From contig NC_049979.1 in the NCBI RefSeq assembly GCF_000003815.2, positions 955,185-1,019,184 on the forward strand: 64,000 nucleotides of DNA, in the 5' to 3' direction. Shown here in pieces: positions 49,821-61,935 of the stretch; position 1 is the first letter of the stretch, and every line of letters begins with the position of its first letter. The translations under genes were made by a program, and so were the position numbers. The DNA is from Branchiostoma floridae. Lineage: Eukaryota > Chordata > Leptocardii > Amphioxiformes > Branchiostomatidae. The notes below the pieces were generated by a model. The model searched no databases, was not told the origin of the DNA, and saw only the letters and a list, made by a program, of their open reading frames with translations.

Positions 49821-50946
49821 GAGGGTCTGCATGGGGGGTCCTAACAACGTTTTACGCTAAATTCAGGACGGTTGACTACGTTTTACGATAAATTCTGAAA
49901 GACTGGCAACACTCGGCAAGGGCGGGGGCATGCTCCGCCGGGAAGATTTTGACTCTCTGAAACACCATTTCCTGCATTTTGAGGGGAAATTTTCGCTGGT
50001 AGACAAAGCTAAGTGGCATATCTAATCAAAGATTCCCAGGGGTTCAGTGTAAGCCACCCAACAGATCTTTTACCATGCCGAGCGCCGAAGGGGCGAGGTG
50101 TCGCAAGGGAAGTCCGGGGAAATTGTGAAATCCTGACACCCTGAAACGCGATTTCCTACGTTTTTCTGGCTATTATATAAAGCTGAGGAGTAAGTGAATG
50201 AGTGTGAGTGCCTGACTGAGTGTATTATATCTGTAATTGATGAGTAAGTTAAAGTACGGTAAGTACCTGATGTATGATGAATGGATATTTACCTTTTTTG
50301 TTTGTTTTTGCATTAGATGGAGTTAAATGACATTTCTATCAGCAAAAAGGGTGTTTGAGTTTGACACGTCACATCCCCCAACATCATTTTCAGAATTTCG
50401 AGCGCCGAAGGCGCGAGGCGGCGCAAGGAAGGACCATGAAAATTTTGAAATCTTGACCCTCTAAAATGATATTTCCTGCATTTTATTTGATGGGCAAATT
50501 TTGCTGGCAGACTAAGCTAATTTATAACTTCAATGACACTTCTATTAGCAAAAAGGTTTTCGAGGGCGAGACCACCGATACAATTTTTACCATGTCGATC
50601 GATGACCGAATAGTCGCAAGGGACGTCCGGCAAAATTTTGAAATCTTGATCCTTTGAAACGCAATTTCCTTTGTTTTGAGGGCTAAAATTTAAAAAAAAA
50701 AAGACTACATTTTGACTTACGAAATTTGGGAGGCCAGACTACGATTTACGGGTAATTTTTAGGCTAGATTACGTTTTACGTAAAATTTTTGGGCTAGATT
50801 ACGCTTTACGTGAAATGTACTGGCTACGCTTTACGGTAAATTTTCCATCCTCACTACGAATTACGTGAAATAAAATAGCTTCCCTACGAATTACGGGAAA
50901 TCAAAAGGCCTGCCTACGCCTTACGGAAAAGAGCATGCAGACCCTC
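49821..50946. mobile_element. 1.1-kb TIR element with 6-bp target duplication and internal repeats
   Basis: It starts GAGGGTCTGCATG and ends with the exact complement CATGCAGACCCTC (13 bp). It is flanked by GCACAA at 49815-49820 and 50947-50952. Inside, a roughly 200-bp block recurs (near 49920, 50090, 50400 and 50590) with GAGCGCCGAAGG(G/C)GCGAGG, CCTGAAACGCGATTTCCT and GAGGG(C)(T)AAATTTT parts. The last 230 bp are about seven units of roughly 35 bp of the form CTACG(N)(N)TTACG(N)(A)AAT. No coding capacity. Confidence 0.7.
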
Positions 50947-50952
50947 GCACAA

Positions 50953-53900
50953 CAGTTTAGTGTTACCTTGACCCCTCCTCTGCCACAGTGTGGACAGAAG
51001 AGATTTAGACTAAAACGGCAGAGGAAAACACTGCCTTTCAGAACGGGAGCCAAATCTTTGCCCTTTGCAGGATCAGGGTGTCCGAAAAAACACCCCTTTG
51101 CTCTCTTGTACAGCTTCTCCTTTGTGAAAATGTCCAAACTTCCAGCTCTCGCGTTTCAGCCTCCAAGTTCAAACAATAACAAATCGGTGGGTGGCACGTC
51201 AGACAGAGGGCAGGCACACAATGCTAACTTTTGCTACAAAAGGCAGGGGCAACAAAGCGCTCATTGACGCCTTGTTCTAAGGGCAAGAATTGCTACACTG
51301 CCCGTGGTATCCGAGAGGGGGGCCAAAAATAGTCAAGTCGACCGGCAGTCTACGTCACCGCGAGTGCTTACAAAACTTTCCACTTCCTACCCTCAAACAA
51401 GCGCGAGTCACCCGATCGTTAAAAACCCTCGTCACGAGCGCCACAGATGCTCCCGCAGGTCATCCACAACAAGCAATGATCGAGACACTCACCTGCAGTT
51501 ACCTCGGCAGTGCCGGCAGGAATTAGGTCACATGCTCACATGTACTTCCCCACCCAAAAGCACACGCGGCTATCTTCGGCAACTAGTTAAATGGTCTGGA
51601 AGCGCAAACAATGAGGTGAAAAAGCAACACCTGTTTTCGCAGAGAGCACCCTGCCCACACAGCACACACCTGTAGGCTTCACGGCAAGACGTAGTCTACG
51701 ATCATCCCGTCTATTAATAGACTCAAATTACCCCCCGACCAAACTAGGGTGAAAGGGCTTTTGGACAGGAGAAAAATGATGGACTGACTTATCTATTAAT
51801 TAAAATTATCTACGGTGCGGACTTTTACGGGGGTTGTAAATTGCGGTGTCGTATTTCACCTGTGAAGGCAGGTGGGACAAAGTTATCGGGTTACCAGGTG
51901 GCACGGCCACAAAATTAATGCCTCTCGGTCAGTGCTAAAGTTCACGTCATTCAGAACACTTGTGAGCCCTCACAAGTCGAGTGGCGTGGGCCCCAGTCAA
52001 AGGGTGGGAAAGACTACCCCTGTGTTTGTCAAGGAGCAGCCCACCTAGCAAGAAAGGTGGGCATTACAGCAGACACTAAAGGCTCTTGACAGCTCCATGG
52101 CAGTTTGCTACAACGAAAAATGCACCCCTCTTGCCTGGTCTCCCTGGGTCAATACAGGTCTATGGCCCACTGCAAACTGGTACATAAAGGTGTCTGACAG
52201 ACTGAAATACTGCCCTCGCCAGACGAGGCCTGACGGGAGCCCTGGCGTTAAAAAGAGGCCAACTAAAAGTAAAGCAGAGAAAAGTCACATTCTCAGGTTT
52301 TACACCAGTTCTTGCAACCTTTTCCAGTATTCAACTTTTTAACGATTTGCATGTTTGAACAGATATGCACCTCCCTCCTTGCAATGCCCACAGATGTAAG
52401 ACTAAGAGAAGGTAAATTGTACTTAAAAAGGAAAAAGGACACTTTGTCAATGATTCTATATGATCAGACAAGCACTGGAAAAAGTAAGAAATGTTGCAGA
52501 AACGGGCAAATAACACTGAGAACAAGCTGGATTCTTACAAAATACTGAGAGCAAGCCAGATCCTCACATCTTCTCTGACATTATGATTAGGGAAAGGGAA
52601 ACAGTCTGCTGAATGTTTGCTGCCGTTATTGATCTGATTCGAGCAGTCGGAAATGGAGGTGTCTCTCGACAAGACAGTATCGCAGGACAACAGCCCTCCG
52701 AAAAGGGCATGCATTCAAGGGTGCAAAATGTGCTAATATTGAATATTGACAGGGACCCACCTCCCCGGCCCGGGGCCCATCACAACAGCCACCTGAGGGG
52801 CGGCCAGGCGGAGAGTGATTGGCCAGGAGACCCTCTCCTGTCGTGGGCTCACACTCCGCTGCACTCAGCGCCTGACAGGGGGGACAACAAACCACAGGCT
52901 CGGTTTGCCGTGACTGGGAGACAATATTTGCCCATATTTGCTTGTCTGACTCCCCGACAAAGTTCCCATCAAGTCTACCTGTTGGGTCGCGCAGGAGAGT
53001 GTGTCAATATTTTGGGTTGGCCCCCTGCCCGCTCTGCTCAGGCACAGACGTGTATTTGTTTTCCTCGGGTACGATATATACACATCCACCTACATTGATA
53101 GCAACCCAGAGGAAGCTCCACGGCTAAACCCCGACATGAATGAAGCAATTAGACTGACCATTTACCTGGCATCGCGTTTAATCCTCTGCCGGAAGACACC
53201 GGATCAGAACACCTGTAAAACCTGTCAACTTGAGCCGCGGAAACCGCAGGCATTCCGGGTGAAGGATCAGGCACGAGAGGTTATCGCTTTATCTGAGAAT
53301 TTAGAAAAGACTCAATAGCCGAGCTACTCACCTGGAAACTGCTGAGCCGACCAGGAGACCTCCCCTGTCAGAGGCATGCTACAAACTGAAAATACCCTGT
53401 CCAGTCTTCCTTTTTATTCAAATCCATTCATTTTACACCTAGGCAAGAAGAACAAAATGGGCATTGTTCTCCTGGTCTCTGATCAGCAGGTGCCAATGGG
53501 TTAAAACAATGGTGGCAAAGACACTGCCTTTACTTCCAGGCTGCTGGCACTGGGGCAATTGTTATGCTGACGAAGTTCCACCCAAAACAATGAAAACAAT
53601 GAAAAGGTGTCATACACGTGTGAACTGAAGCAACAATGTTAGGGGCCCTGTCTGGAAATGGTTCTTATAAACAGATTTCTACAACTTCTGCAAGAGCTAA
53701 CACTGGAAAGAAAAAAAAGCACACCTGACATCCATACCTGTCCCTGATATCCCTTACGTCAACAGGGGTTCCTCACCTGCTGAAATTCCTTACCTGTCCT
53801 TCCAACAGGCCCTGAATGGATACCTGCATCTCACCTAATTATCATTCCCACTTCACAAGTATCTGACAATGGGTTTGTTGCCAACATAAACCAAATATTG

Positions 53901-56170
53901 TCCTTGTGGCCTATTTTCACACAAATGCTGAAAGGCACGGCATAGAATGTCAAATGGCAGCCAATTTGGGCAAAAATACACAGTGCATTTACATCAGAAT
54001 TTCCCATTCCTTGCCAGCAAGCGCTAATGATGTAAGCGGGGCCAAAGCCCTGCGTGAACAAGGCAGATTTTACAGAGTTGTGAGAACACATGGCAGGACC
54101 ATACCTGTGCAAGGCAAGCTTCTCATGCCCCAACAAAGCTGCAGGTACTCTGGTATGCAGTCCCCACAAATAAGCATAATGAGGAAAGCCTACTTAAACA
54201 CCCCTCTCTGAAACCTGAGCACTGGTTTTGTTCTTAGAAAGTGATAAATCTTGGTTGCTAGACAGAGAAAGTCCGTCCATACAAGTTTCATTACCTCCAT
54301 ATGGTGAAGCGGTACAAACTTGCCGTCCACAGTACACCTAGCTTAAAGCTGGAAACTGGCTGGAAGAGGCTCTGAAACCACTATTTCCTTTCAATAGTTT
54401 CATCTTTGGTGCTAGACTGACAAATACCCTAGGCTACTGTACAAGTTCTATTCCCTCCCACTTGACGCAGCAGCCGTAAACACGATTGTTCAGGGCACAC
54501 CTACCTGTATGCACTGAGGTACGGAGACTGTACTTCAACGTGACATGTCTGTCTCACAACGTCTTACTCCTTTCACTCCATGCAAAACCCTGTTAGCTGA
54601 AGCCGCGACCTGTCCCAGATTTACCTCGTGATTAATTGTTACCAGTCTTTTGCCTAGCTGCTCTAACGACAGCCGCTGTCAGCCCGAGGCGATGTATCTG
54701 ATTAGCGAGCGTTACTCCGCAGGTACGACCCGAGTAAGGTACGATCGGAGCGAGCCGCCTGACCCGAGAATGCCCCAAAGGTGCAGGGTGCAGGACCTTT
54801 TTTTCTCCGTGGCGTGGCAGGAATCAGAATTTCATCAAGCGTGTGAATCTATTTAATGAGGTATGAAGTGAATGGCTAATGACTCCTCTCTCCTCTCGGG
54901 CTCGTTGATAAAGGTAATTTCCGAGCTATTGTCATCCAGTTCCATTACCCTCAGACAATGCAGATCGCGGGTGTTGCCGGGACACTGATGATAAGGAGAT
55001 CATTAGCGAGGTACAGGTGACTGGGCATACCTGCGTCGGCAGAAAGACTTCAGGTGAGGCTGGCCCACACGTGGAGATCGTAGCAACAGGGAGCCCAGCC
55101 AGGAATGGACTTTCTTCCCTGTTCTCTCAGGTCTTTACCTCCCGGGATGCTCGAGCGTCTTTACCTCTCCTGTCTGCACTATAACGATTGTTATTACTCT
55201 GCTCCGGGGCACCTGGCATGTCTTAGGCCTGCCCGCCGAACTGTGACGCGCGCTCAAATAGACATAGACGTGAGCAAACGGACATGTAGGCATTCAGACT
55301 GTGCTCTACACCTATCTTATGGTGCAGAGTCCAGGCAAACCCACCTCACAGATAGCCAGTCACAATCTGCATGACATGACATGATCACATTCTTACACAT
55401 AGCTACAAACAGTGAGAGACTCTATCAAACCTTGTTCCTTAATGAGGTGGGCTGCGACCAGACGTATTGACCACAAGACCGGGACGCACAAAAGGCTGGG
55501 TAAGCACAACACCACTGACCACTATGGTCACCCAGTGTCCGAAGAACAAACACCGCAGTGACAGGGCTTCAAATGGCCAGACTGGCTTATTAATGGAGGT
55601 GCAGCAGCCATGATGACGGTGCCACTGTCGGTGCATATTGAGCTCAATCCATGCAGCGGATCCCAGTAAGCAGCCATTTAACCACCTTGTTGGGTGACCA
55701 AATAAGTTCTCTATGGCATTCCATCACGCCTCATTCCGTCTGATGACAATGTGCATAGCAAAAGACAGCTACTGTGCAATCAGGCACAGCACAGAGCACA
55801 ATGGCACAGCCAGCACGGCCAACACAACACTTTTTCCCCGTCAACTGACCCCCTCAATGCCCTCAACTCAAGATGTCAGGCTTTAATATAAATCTTTTAA
55901 GTTGGTAAAGTGCGGATGAAATAACCAGAACAGAACGTCTGTCGGTGGTCGGCCACCCCTCGCGCGCGGGACAATGAGCGCTAGGGACGGGCGATTTCCG
56001 GGGCCACGAAAGCACTTAGCAGGGAGTTTCACAGGGCATTTACAGTTGCCATTGAAGGTTTTTATTTTCTGGGGTGTGATGTATGTGGTGAGAGGGATGG
56101 GCGGTGACTGCATCGTCGCACCCTTCCTTGCTTCCGGTGTTACGCTCGGTCCTGATGAGACGCTGCCATT
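50953..56170. other. KIF26 intron 1 or 5' flank, middle part
   Basis: No exon recognised. It is comparatively poor in obvious repeats. 54590-55030 is non-repetitive with ATTA-type strings (GATTAATTGTTA, CTGATTAGCG, GGCTAATGACTCC), and might be a conserved regulatory stretch (speculative). Confidence 0.35.
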
Positions 56171-56176
56171 GTTCTC

Positions 56177-56432
56177 ACCTGACGTCTTCTTAGGGAGTTT
56201 TGCTTGCTGAAGGTACAGGCGTCTGCGTCACAACAGACCTCTGACGAACTTATAGCCAGGAAGAAAAACAACAACAAGACCGATGTTTCTTTTCTGTCTG
56301 TTCTTTTCCTCACCTGACGTCTTAAGCGTAGTTTTGCGGGCTGAAGGTACAGGCGTCTGCGTCACGACAAACCTCTGACGAACTTACAGCCAGGAAGAAC
56401 AACAAGACCAATGTTTCTTTTCTGTTTGGACT
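56177..56432. repeat. ~130-bp tandem duplication
   Basis: Two copies starting near 56177 and 56310 share CACCTGACGTCTT, GCTGAAGGTACAGGCGTCTG, CCTCTGACGAACTTA, AGCCAGGAAGAA and ATGTTTCTTTTCTGT. Confidence 0.8.
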
Positions 56433-59400
56433 GGACAGGAATGCGTCACAACATATTTCTGATAAACTTGTGGCTTGGAAGGATGGTAACAAAAAAAACC
56501 TACCCCCATTTCACCTGGTGTAGCCAAGCCTTTTGAGGTACGGCTCGAATCACGGCAGGAATTTCTACATCCAAATCCCCCATCTACAACCCCCCCAATT
56601 TGATACATGTTTATTTTCCTCACCACAGGGCAGACTCTCCTCCCCACAGCCACCACCACCGGTAGCAGTATCCACTTCTCCACACTGGATTAAGGCCCTT
56701 TCGGTCCTAAGCGTTTAATCTGATTCATTAAGAACACATTTTTATGGTTACGCAGAAGAACAGAGCTGTGTATAGGCAGGCTGAGAACCCGTAGACCAAA
56801 CACCGGCGTGCCACAGACCGGCGGATTCGCGCTGGGGGCTGGAGACTTACATGCTTCATCTGCAGCCATGAATGGAAAGGTTTTTTCTGCGGTCTACCCC
56901 GGCAAGACGATACCAGCTTACCCAACCATGGAACAAGGACGACATGTAAAATAGACGAGAGGTTATCTGCGAAGGGGAGGGGGGGTCAAATACCCCCTGT
57001 ATGTCTGTCAGCGGAATGCCCACCCCTTCAGAAGACTGTCAAGAAGCCAGAGAGATGCACAAGGAGTTCTACTTCACCTGTAGCGGGCTGTCAAGGGGCC
57101 GCACGTGGGACGACGCACCTGTCTGTCCACCTGGGGGGACACCTGTGTCCTCACGGGTTACCGGCGTGTCCCGGAAAACGTATTCCAAAGGCCTCAATGT
57201 CTCGGCTAAGGGAAACCGCTGAGCAGCACAGGCCATGGTCGGTATCTCCTCGACTGTGTTTCTGTGGACGGCCTCTTCATGTGTGTTTGCCTGCCTGTTG
57301 AGGGAGTCCGAGGGCTGTAATATCCCTTGTGACAGGCATGTGGCGAGCCTCCTTTGTGTTCCACAACAAGAAAATGCAATTAGAGTGCAGACACATGGTG
57401 ACACATGACAAACACACCACTACGCCGGGATTTGCCCACCAAGACAAACAAACTCTTCCGCCTTGTCGTCCCATTGGCTGTTTACCCCTCCTGTCCGCCG
57501 GCACTGTCCCCCCATTGGCCGTGGGCTCTCGGGTGTCGGCAGGCTACCTCCCTTCAATAACTCTACAACAATGCAGCATTATTTGTAAACACTGGGACCA
57601 TATAGCCGAGAAATCTATCCACCCTGCCGGCCTGGGTGGCCATCCTGAACTGCTACACACCTCCCTCTACCATGTTGTAACACTGGAGCATACAGATGGC
57701 CATTTATATCTCCCTTTCCCTGCAACCTAATAAGCTCACTTTAATATGATGTAATTGAAATTAGATCTGGAGCACTCCTTTCACCTTGTTACATCGCTGG
57801 AGTGGCAGACAACAGCCCTGGGTGCTATCATTGCACCTGTACAACTCACACGTGTTTCTAATGAACAAGGCAGGGGAAATGGCTTATTATGGGTATAAGA
57901 TACAGTATACAACTCTGAGGTTGCAAAAACAAGCAGTTACATAAAATGGAACCATGGTTAGGTATCATGTAGGCCAAGGAAATTATATACATTGTTTCAC
58001 GGACAAAGCTGTTCGAGTAAAAGATATGAATTTAGATAAATTTACTGGCATTGAAATTTGAAATAGGCTGAGGCTATCGAGTTTGATTAAGTATGATATG
58101 GCCCTACACTGTACTGGAGATAACTAACTCAGTAACTGCAAGTGCAAATATAAACATGACAATCATGGCATATCAATATATAGGAACAGTTTAGAAAACT
58201 AAAGAAAAAGAGACGGAACTGACCGTAGCAGACACGACTCACCGGCCATGTGGTGGTCACTGACCGCACTGACCTCTCACCAGCTGGTCAGTAGGTCTAC
58301 GTGCACGAGGTTTCGTCCCTTTTTGTTTTCTCACCACTCTCGGTTGAATATTAGTCAGCCAGTGCTCCGATTTTCCCTCGCAACACAAGAATGGGACACA
58401 CATAAGCCATCCCGGGAGGGGGAGAAACTGGGCCACTCGGCCCCCGACCACGTGTCGCACGCAGCTCCCCTCAGAAACACGAACTTCCCACGCGGACGAC
58501 GGAGGAATGGCCCGGCGAGCGGTAATGAAGATGGAGAGAGCGGCTAACGGCTTGGCATCGAGTCATTAACAAATGAACACACGACTTCATCTTCCCGCAG
58601 GCGACTTCATTATCTGGACCCAACAATGGTCCCACAGATAGCTATCTACCCCCTTCAGCACCTGACACCTGCCAGGATTTATAACCATCAGCCAGAAAAG
58701 ATATGGATACAACAATCTCCCTTAAGAACTCTTAATCTTGCTTTAAAGACAGGAGCGGCTCTAAGACCCTGCCCCGCTGGACAGGTGTGTGCCTGAGGTG
58801 TGGCGTTGGTAAGTTACCTGTATTAATGGCCAGGGACAAGGTGGTGCATAAGCAGCTCTGATAATGAAAACAATTAACCAGCATCTACAATTAACGGACA
58901 AAGTCTAATCCTCATGCCTACCTCTCTCTCCCCACCGGTTGGATCCAGTCTTAGAGACACCCCACATGTCTTTCTGAGCGCTCCTACAGCCAGGCTTTTT
59001 TCCTCAGAAACCCGTGCTAGCCACCAGCCACAAAGGTCACGTATACTATAACTGCACAAGTATCAAGCTGGAGAATATATAACCATGCCAACAAAATATT
59101 TGCCCATCCACTTAGCCCCAGCAATTGCAGGTGCAGATACACGTGTGACCCATTGCCGTTAAAAATGGGGGGGTCATTTTGTGGTCAGCAACAGCAAGTG
59201 CTTTTTCACAGAGTCTTCCAAGTGCTTTCTAACAATCGTTAGGACCCATTTCCAGAGAATGGCCCTCCTTCTGACGAGTATACTACGCTTAGGAAAACTG
59301 TTAAACAATTACAATTTACAGTTCTGATTCCGCATACATCGAGAAAGTAATGTACTGCATTCAAAAAACCTAAACATCTCTTCCTTCAAATGCAAAACTT

Positions 59401-59740
59401 CAAACAACCTTGGCCTTGTCCGGTCGACCTCATCCAAAAAAGATTGCATTGGTTGCCCTACAAGTCAGAGGGTAAAGGTTAATGATTTCTATGGTTGTTG
59501 CGCAAGCCGGCAACAACAAAAGTCCATGTTGTTATAGTGCAAATGCACTATTGGAGCTGTCTACTTTATCAACCAAAAAAAACCACAAAAATGTGCCTAT
59601 GTGAATATCACAAGTCATCAAGCACAGAGTTGCAACTCAAATGACGAACCATCAAAAGGGTTTGTTTGCCTGTGTGAAAAAAGGCACTCAGCATTATCCT
59701 TATTCTACAATACACAAGGATTCTGTGCAAAATACTACTA
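56433..59740. other. KIF26 intron 1 or 5' flank, right-central part
   Basis: No exon recognised. An ATGGCCG followed by GTGAGT exists on the minus strand at 58243-58249, but it does not match the phase of exon a. Confidence 0.35.
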
Positions 59741-59906
59741 CAGTATAAGCCAGTTACTTGCACAACAGATTAACGCACACTTCTGTTAACTGCACGAAAT
59801 CCCAAACTGGTGCGGTCCAGCTAGGTAACTTCGCATTATTGCACCATCCGGATAATTGCACGAAATTCACTAGCAAATAGGCAGTGCAATTAAGCGTATT
59901 TTACTG
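59741..59906. mobile_element. Possible 166-bp TA-flanked MITE
   Basis: Ends CAGTATAAGCCAGTTACTTG plus CAC at left, and the complement of CAGTAAAATACGCTTAATTG plus CAC at right. TA lies on each side (59739-59740, 59907-59908). The TTGCAC motif recurs inside. Confidence 0.5.
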
Positions 59907-59977
59907 TATTTTACTTATTTTATACCTTTACATAATACAGCAAGCCTTTTACTTTCTATGAAATACAGCAACCAACT

Positions 59978-60043
59978 GCCCTTCCCTTCCCTTTCCTCCC
60001 CTTTCCTCCCCTCGCCTTACCTTCCCTTCACTTTCCTTCGTGC
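59978..60043. repeat. Pyrimidine-rich low-complexity run
   Basis: Irregular CCTTCCCTTCC-type repeats on the plus strand, purine-rich on the minus strand. Confidence 0.8.
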
Positions 60044-60269
60044 ACCATTCACCTGAGCCCCTCTTTGCCCAGGCACAAAGATCACCTTGGTAATTGTAAC
60101 AGCTGGAGCCTTGAGCCGGCTGCCCTCGGAAGTGTCTGCTCTGCACACTTGACCCATGAAGGGCACCCCTGACTGACGTCGCTGCTAAACCTCACAACTT
60201 ACCAGGCCTCACGTCTCAAGGTGAGACTTACCTGGCGGCAGGTCGCTGTCCCTTGTGTTCTACAGATTA

Positions 60270-60477
60270 CTGTAAATGCAGAAATGTTCGCGGTGGATTA
60301 ATGTTCGCGGTTTTCGCGGCGGCCGCTTCACCACGAATTTAAAACCACCGCGAACATTTTTCCATAACAGTAAGAGACTGCAGTGCATGGTGCTACCACG
60401 AAATTAAAACCACCGCGAAAAGTCCATTTTCCCGCTAGCGCAAAATTAAATCCCCGCGAACTTAAATGCATTTACAG
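60270..60477. mobile_element. 208-bp TA-flanked MITE (CTGTAAATGCA ends)
   Basis: Left CTGTAAATGCA and right TGCATTTACAG are exact inverted repeats flanked by TA (60268-60269 and 60478-60479). Inside are repeated ACCGCGAA(C/A)A and GTTCGCGG motifs. No ORF. Confidence 0.82.
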
Positions 60478-60556
60478 TACCTGAAGACATGAGCTTCCAC
60501 AAGACACACCTCGATCTGAAGGCTGTTCTCTCTGCAAACCCTGACCAAAAGGTGTA

Positions 60557-60846
60557 CTGTAATTCACTTTGTCTTCTCGGTACCAAACTTTCACGGTCTG
60601 AGAAAATTTAACTTGTTCTCGGAACTAAATCATGTTCACTGTCGCAGCAATTGCGCATAGAAAAAAGGCGGGGATTTATTTCTTATCAGTAATGATAAGT
60701 TCACGTTACAGTCGTCACCGTGAAAACCGTGAANNNNNNNNNNNNNNNNNNNNNNNNNNNNNNNNNNNNNNNNNNNNNNNNNNNNNNNNNNNNNNNNNNN
60801 NNNNNNNNNNNNNNNNNNNNNNNNNNNNNNNNNTCAGGAATTACAG
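60557..60846. mobile_element. TA-flanked MITE (CTGTAATTCAC ends) spanning an assembly gap
   Basis: Starts CTGTAATTCACTTTG after a TA. After the 100-N gap, the sequence GGAATTACAG followed by TA matches the opposite end. The left 175 bp match 45320-45492. The true length is uncertain because of the gap. Confidence 0.7.
60734..60833. other. Assembly gap (100 N)
   Basis: Exactly 100 N. It falls inside the palindromic MITE above, which may be why assembly failed. Confidence 0.99.
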
Positions 60847-60912
60847 TATCACTCAATTCAGCCTAAAAGGCTGTGACGTTGTACAAATAAATCATTCTGA
60901 TTCTGATTCTGA

Positions 60913-61935
60913 AGGTGACCTCAGTAAAAACTGGGTAGATGACGGACACTTACAGTTCAATGAATAGGTGACCTCAGTAAACACAGGGCAGACAACTGCC
61001 ACTTTTTGAACCTCTACATATTTCCTTCGATCAAAGATCAAAGTTCGCCAGACTCACACTGACTCCCAACCATACTACTGCTACAAGAATAGCGCCTGAA
61101 GTTGACTTGTGTCCTTTTCCACTCCAACTTCTTGCTCTGTACCTGGTAAGGGACTCTCAGACGAATAGGTGACCTCAGTAAACACAGGGCAGACAACTGC
61201 CACTTTTTGAACCTCTACATATTTCCTTCGATCAAAGATCAAAGTTCGCCAGACTCACACTGACTCCCAACCATACTACTGCTACAAGAATAGTGCCTGA
61301 AGTTGACTTGTGTCCTTTTCACCTCCAACTTCTTGCTCTGTACCTGGTAACTCTTACTTAGACGAATAGCAATAGGTGACCTTAGTAAACACTGGGCAGG
61401 TGCCTGCCACTTTTTGAACCTCTACATATTTCCTTCAAGCAAGGACCAAAGTTTGCCAGACTCACACTCCAAACCATTACTAGTATAACGTTAGCGCCAG
61501 AAGTTGACTTGTGTCCTTTTCACCTTCAACTCCTCTTGCTCTGTAACTGTACCCTGTAACTCTCAGACGAAAAGGTGATGCCAGCAAACGCAGGACAGGT
61601 GCCACTTTCTGAAGCTCTGCTTCTTTTCCCAAAGAAAGGACAAAAGTCTGTAAGCTTACCAGAGACCTTCACTCCCAACCGCACCACTGCCAGTATACTA
61701 GTAGTTGACAGTGTCCTTTTGCCCTGTAAGTCTTCAGACAAGACTCAGGTGGGCCTGTAGTGTAGTCTACCAGGTGGTGCAAACGCAGGGCAAGTGACTC
61801 CCACTTTCTGCAGCTCTGTGTACCTTCTCCAATCAAAAACCAGAGTCTGCAGGCTTACCAAAGACTTGCACTCCGAACCACACCAGAGCATGAAGTTGAC
61901 TGTGTCCTTTTGCCCTGTAGCACGGCCTTCAGGTG
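60913..61935. repeat. Tandem array of ~200-bp units with rising divergence
   Basis: Units start near 60965, 61164, 61372, 61570 and 61770, with a partial one at 60913. They share AGGTGACCTCAGTAAACACA, TGCCACTTTTTGAACCTCTA, CCAGACTCACACT and GAAGTTGACTTGTGTCCTTT blocks. The first two full units are nearly identical; later ones differ progressively. Non-coding. Confidence 0.85.

Noticed and set aside
58243-58249. Minus-strand ATGGCCG followed by GTGAGT as a KIF26 first exon
   Set aside because: It would end in phase 1, but the first visible exon starts in phase 0, and nothing else supports it.
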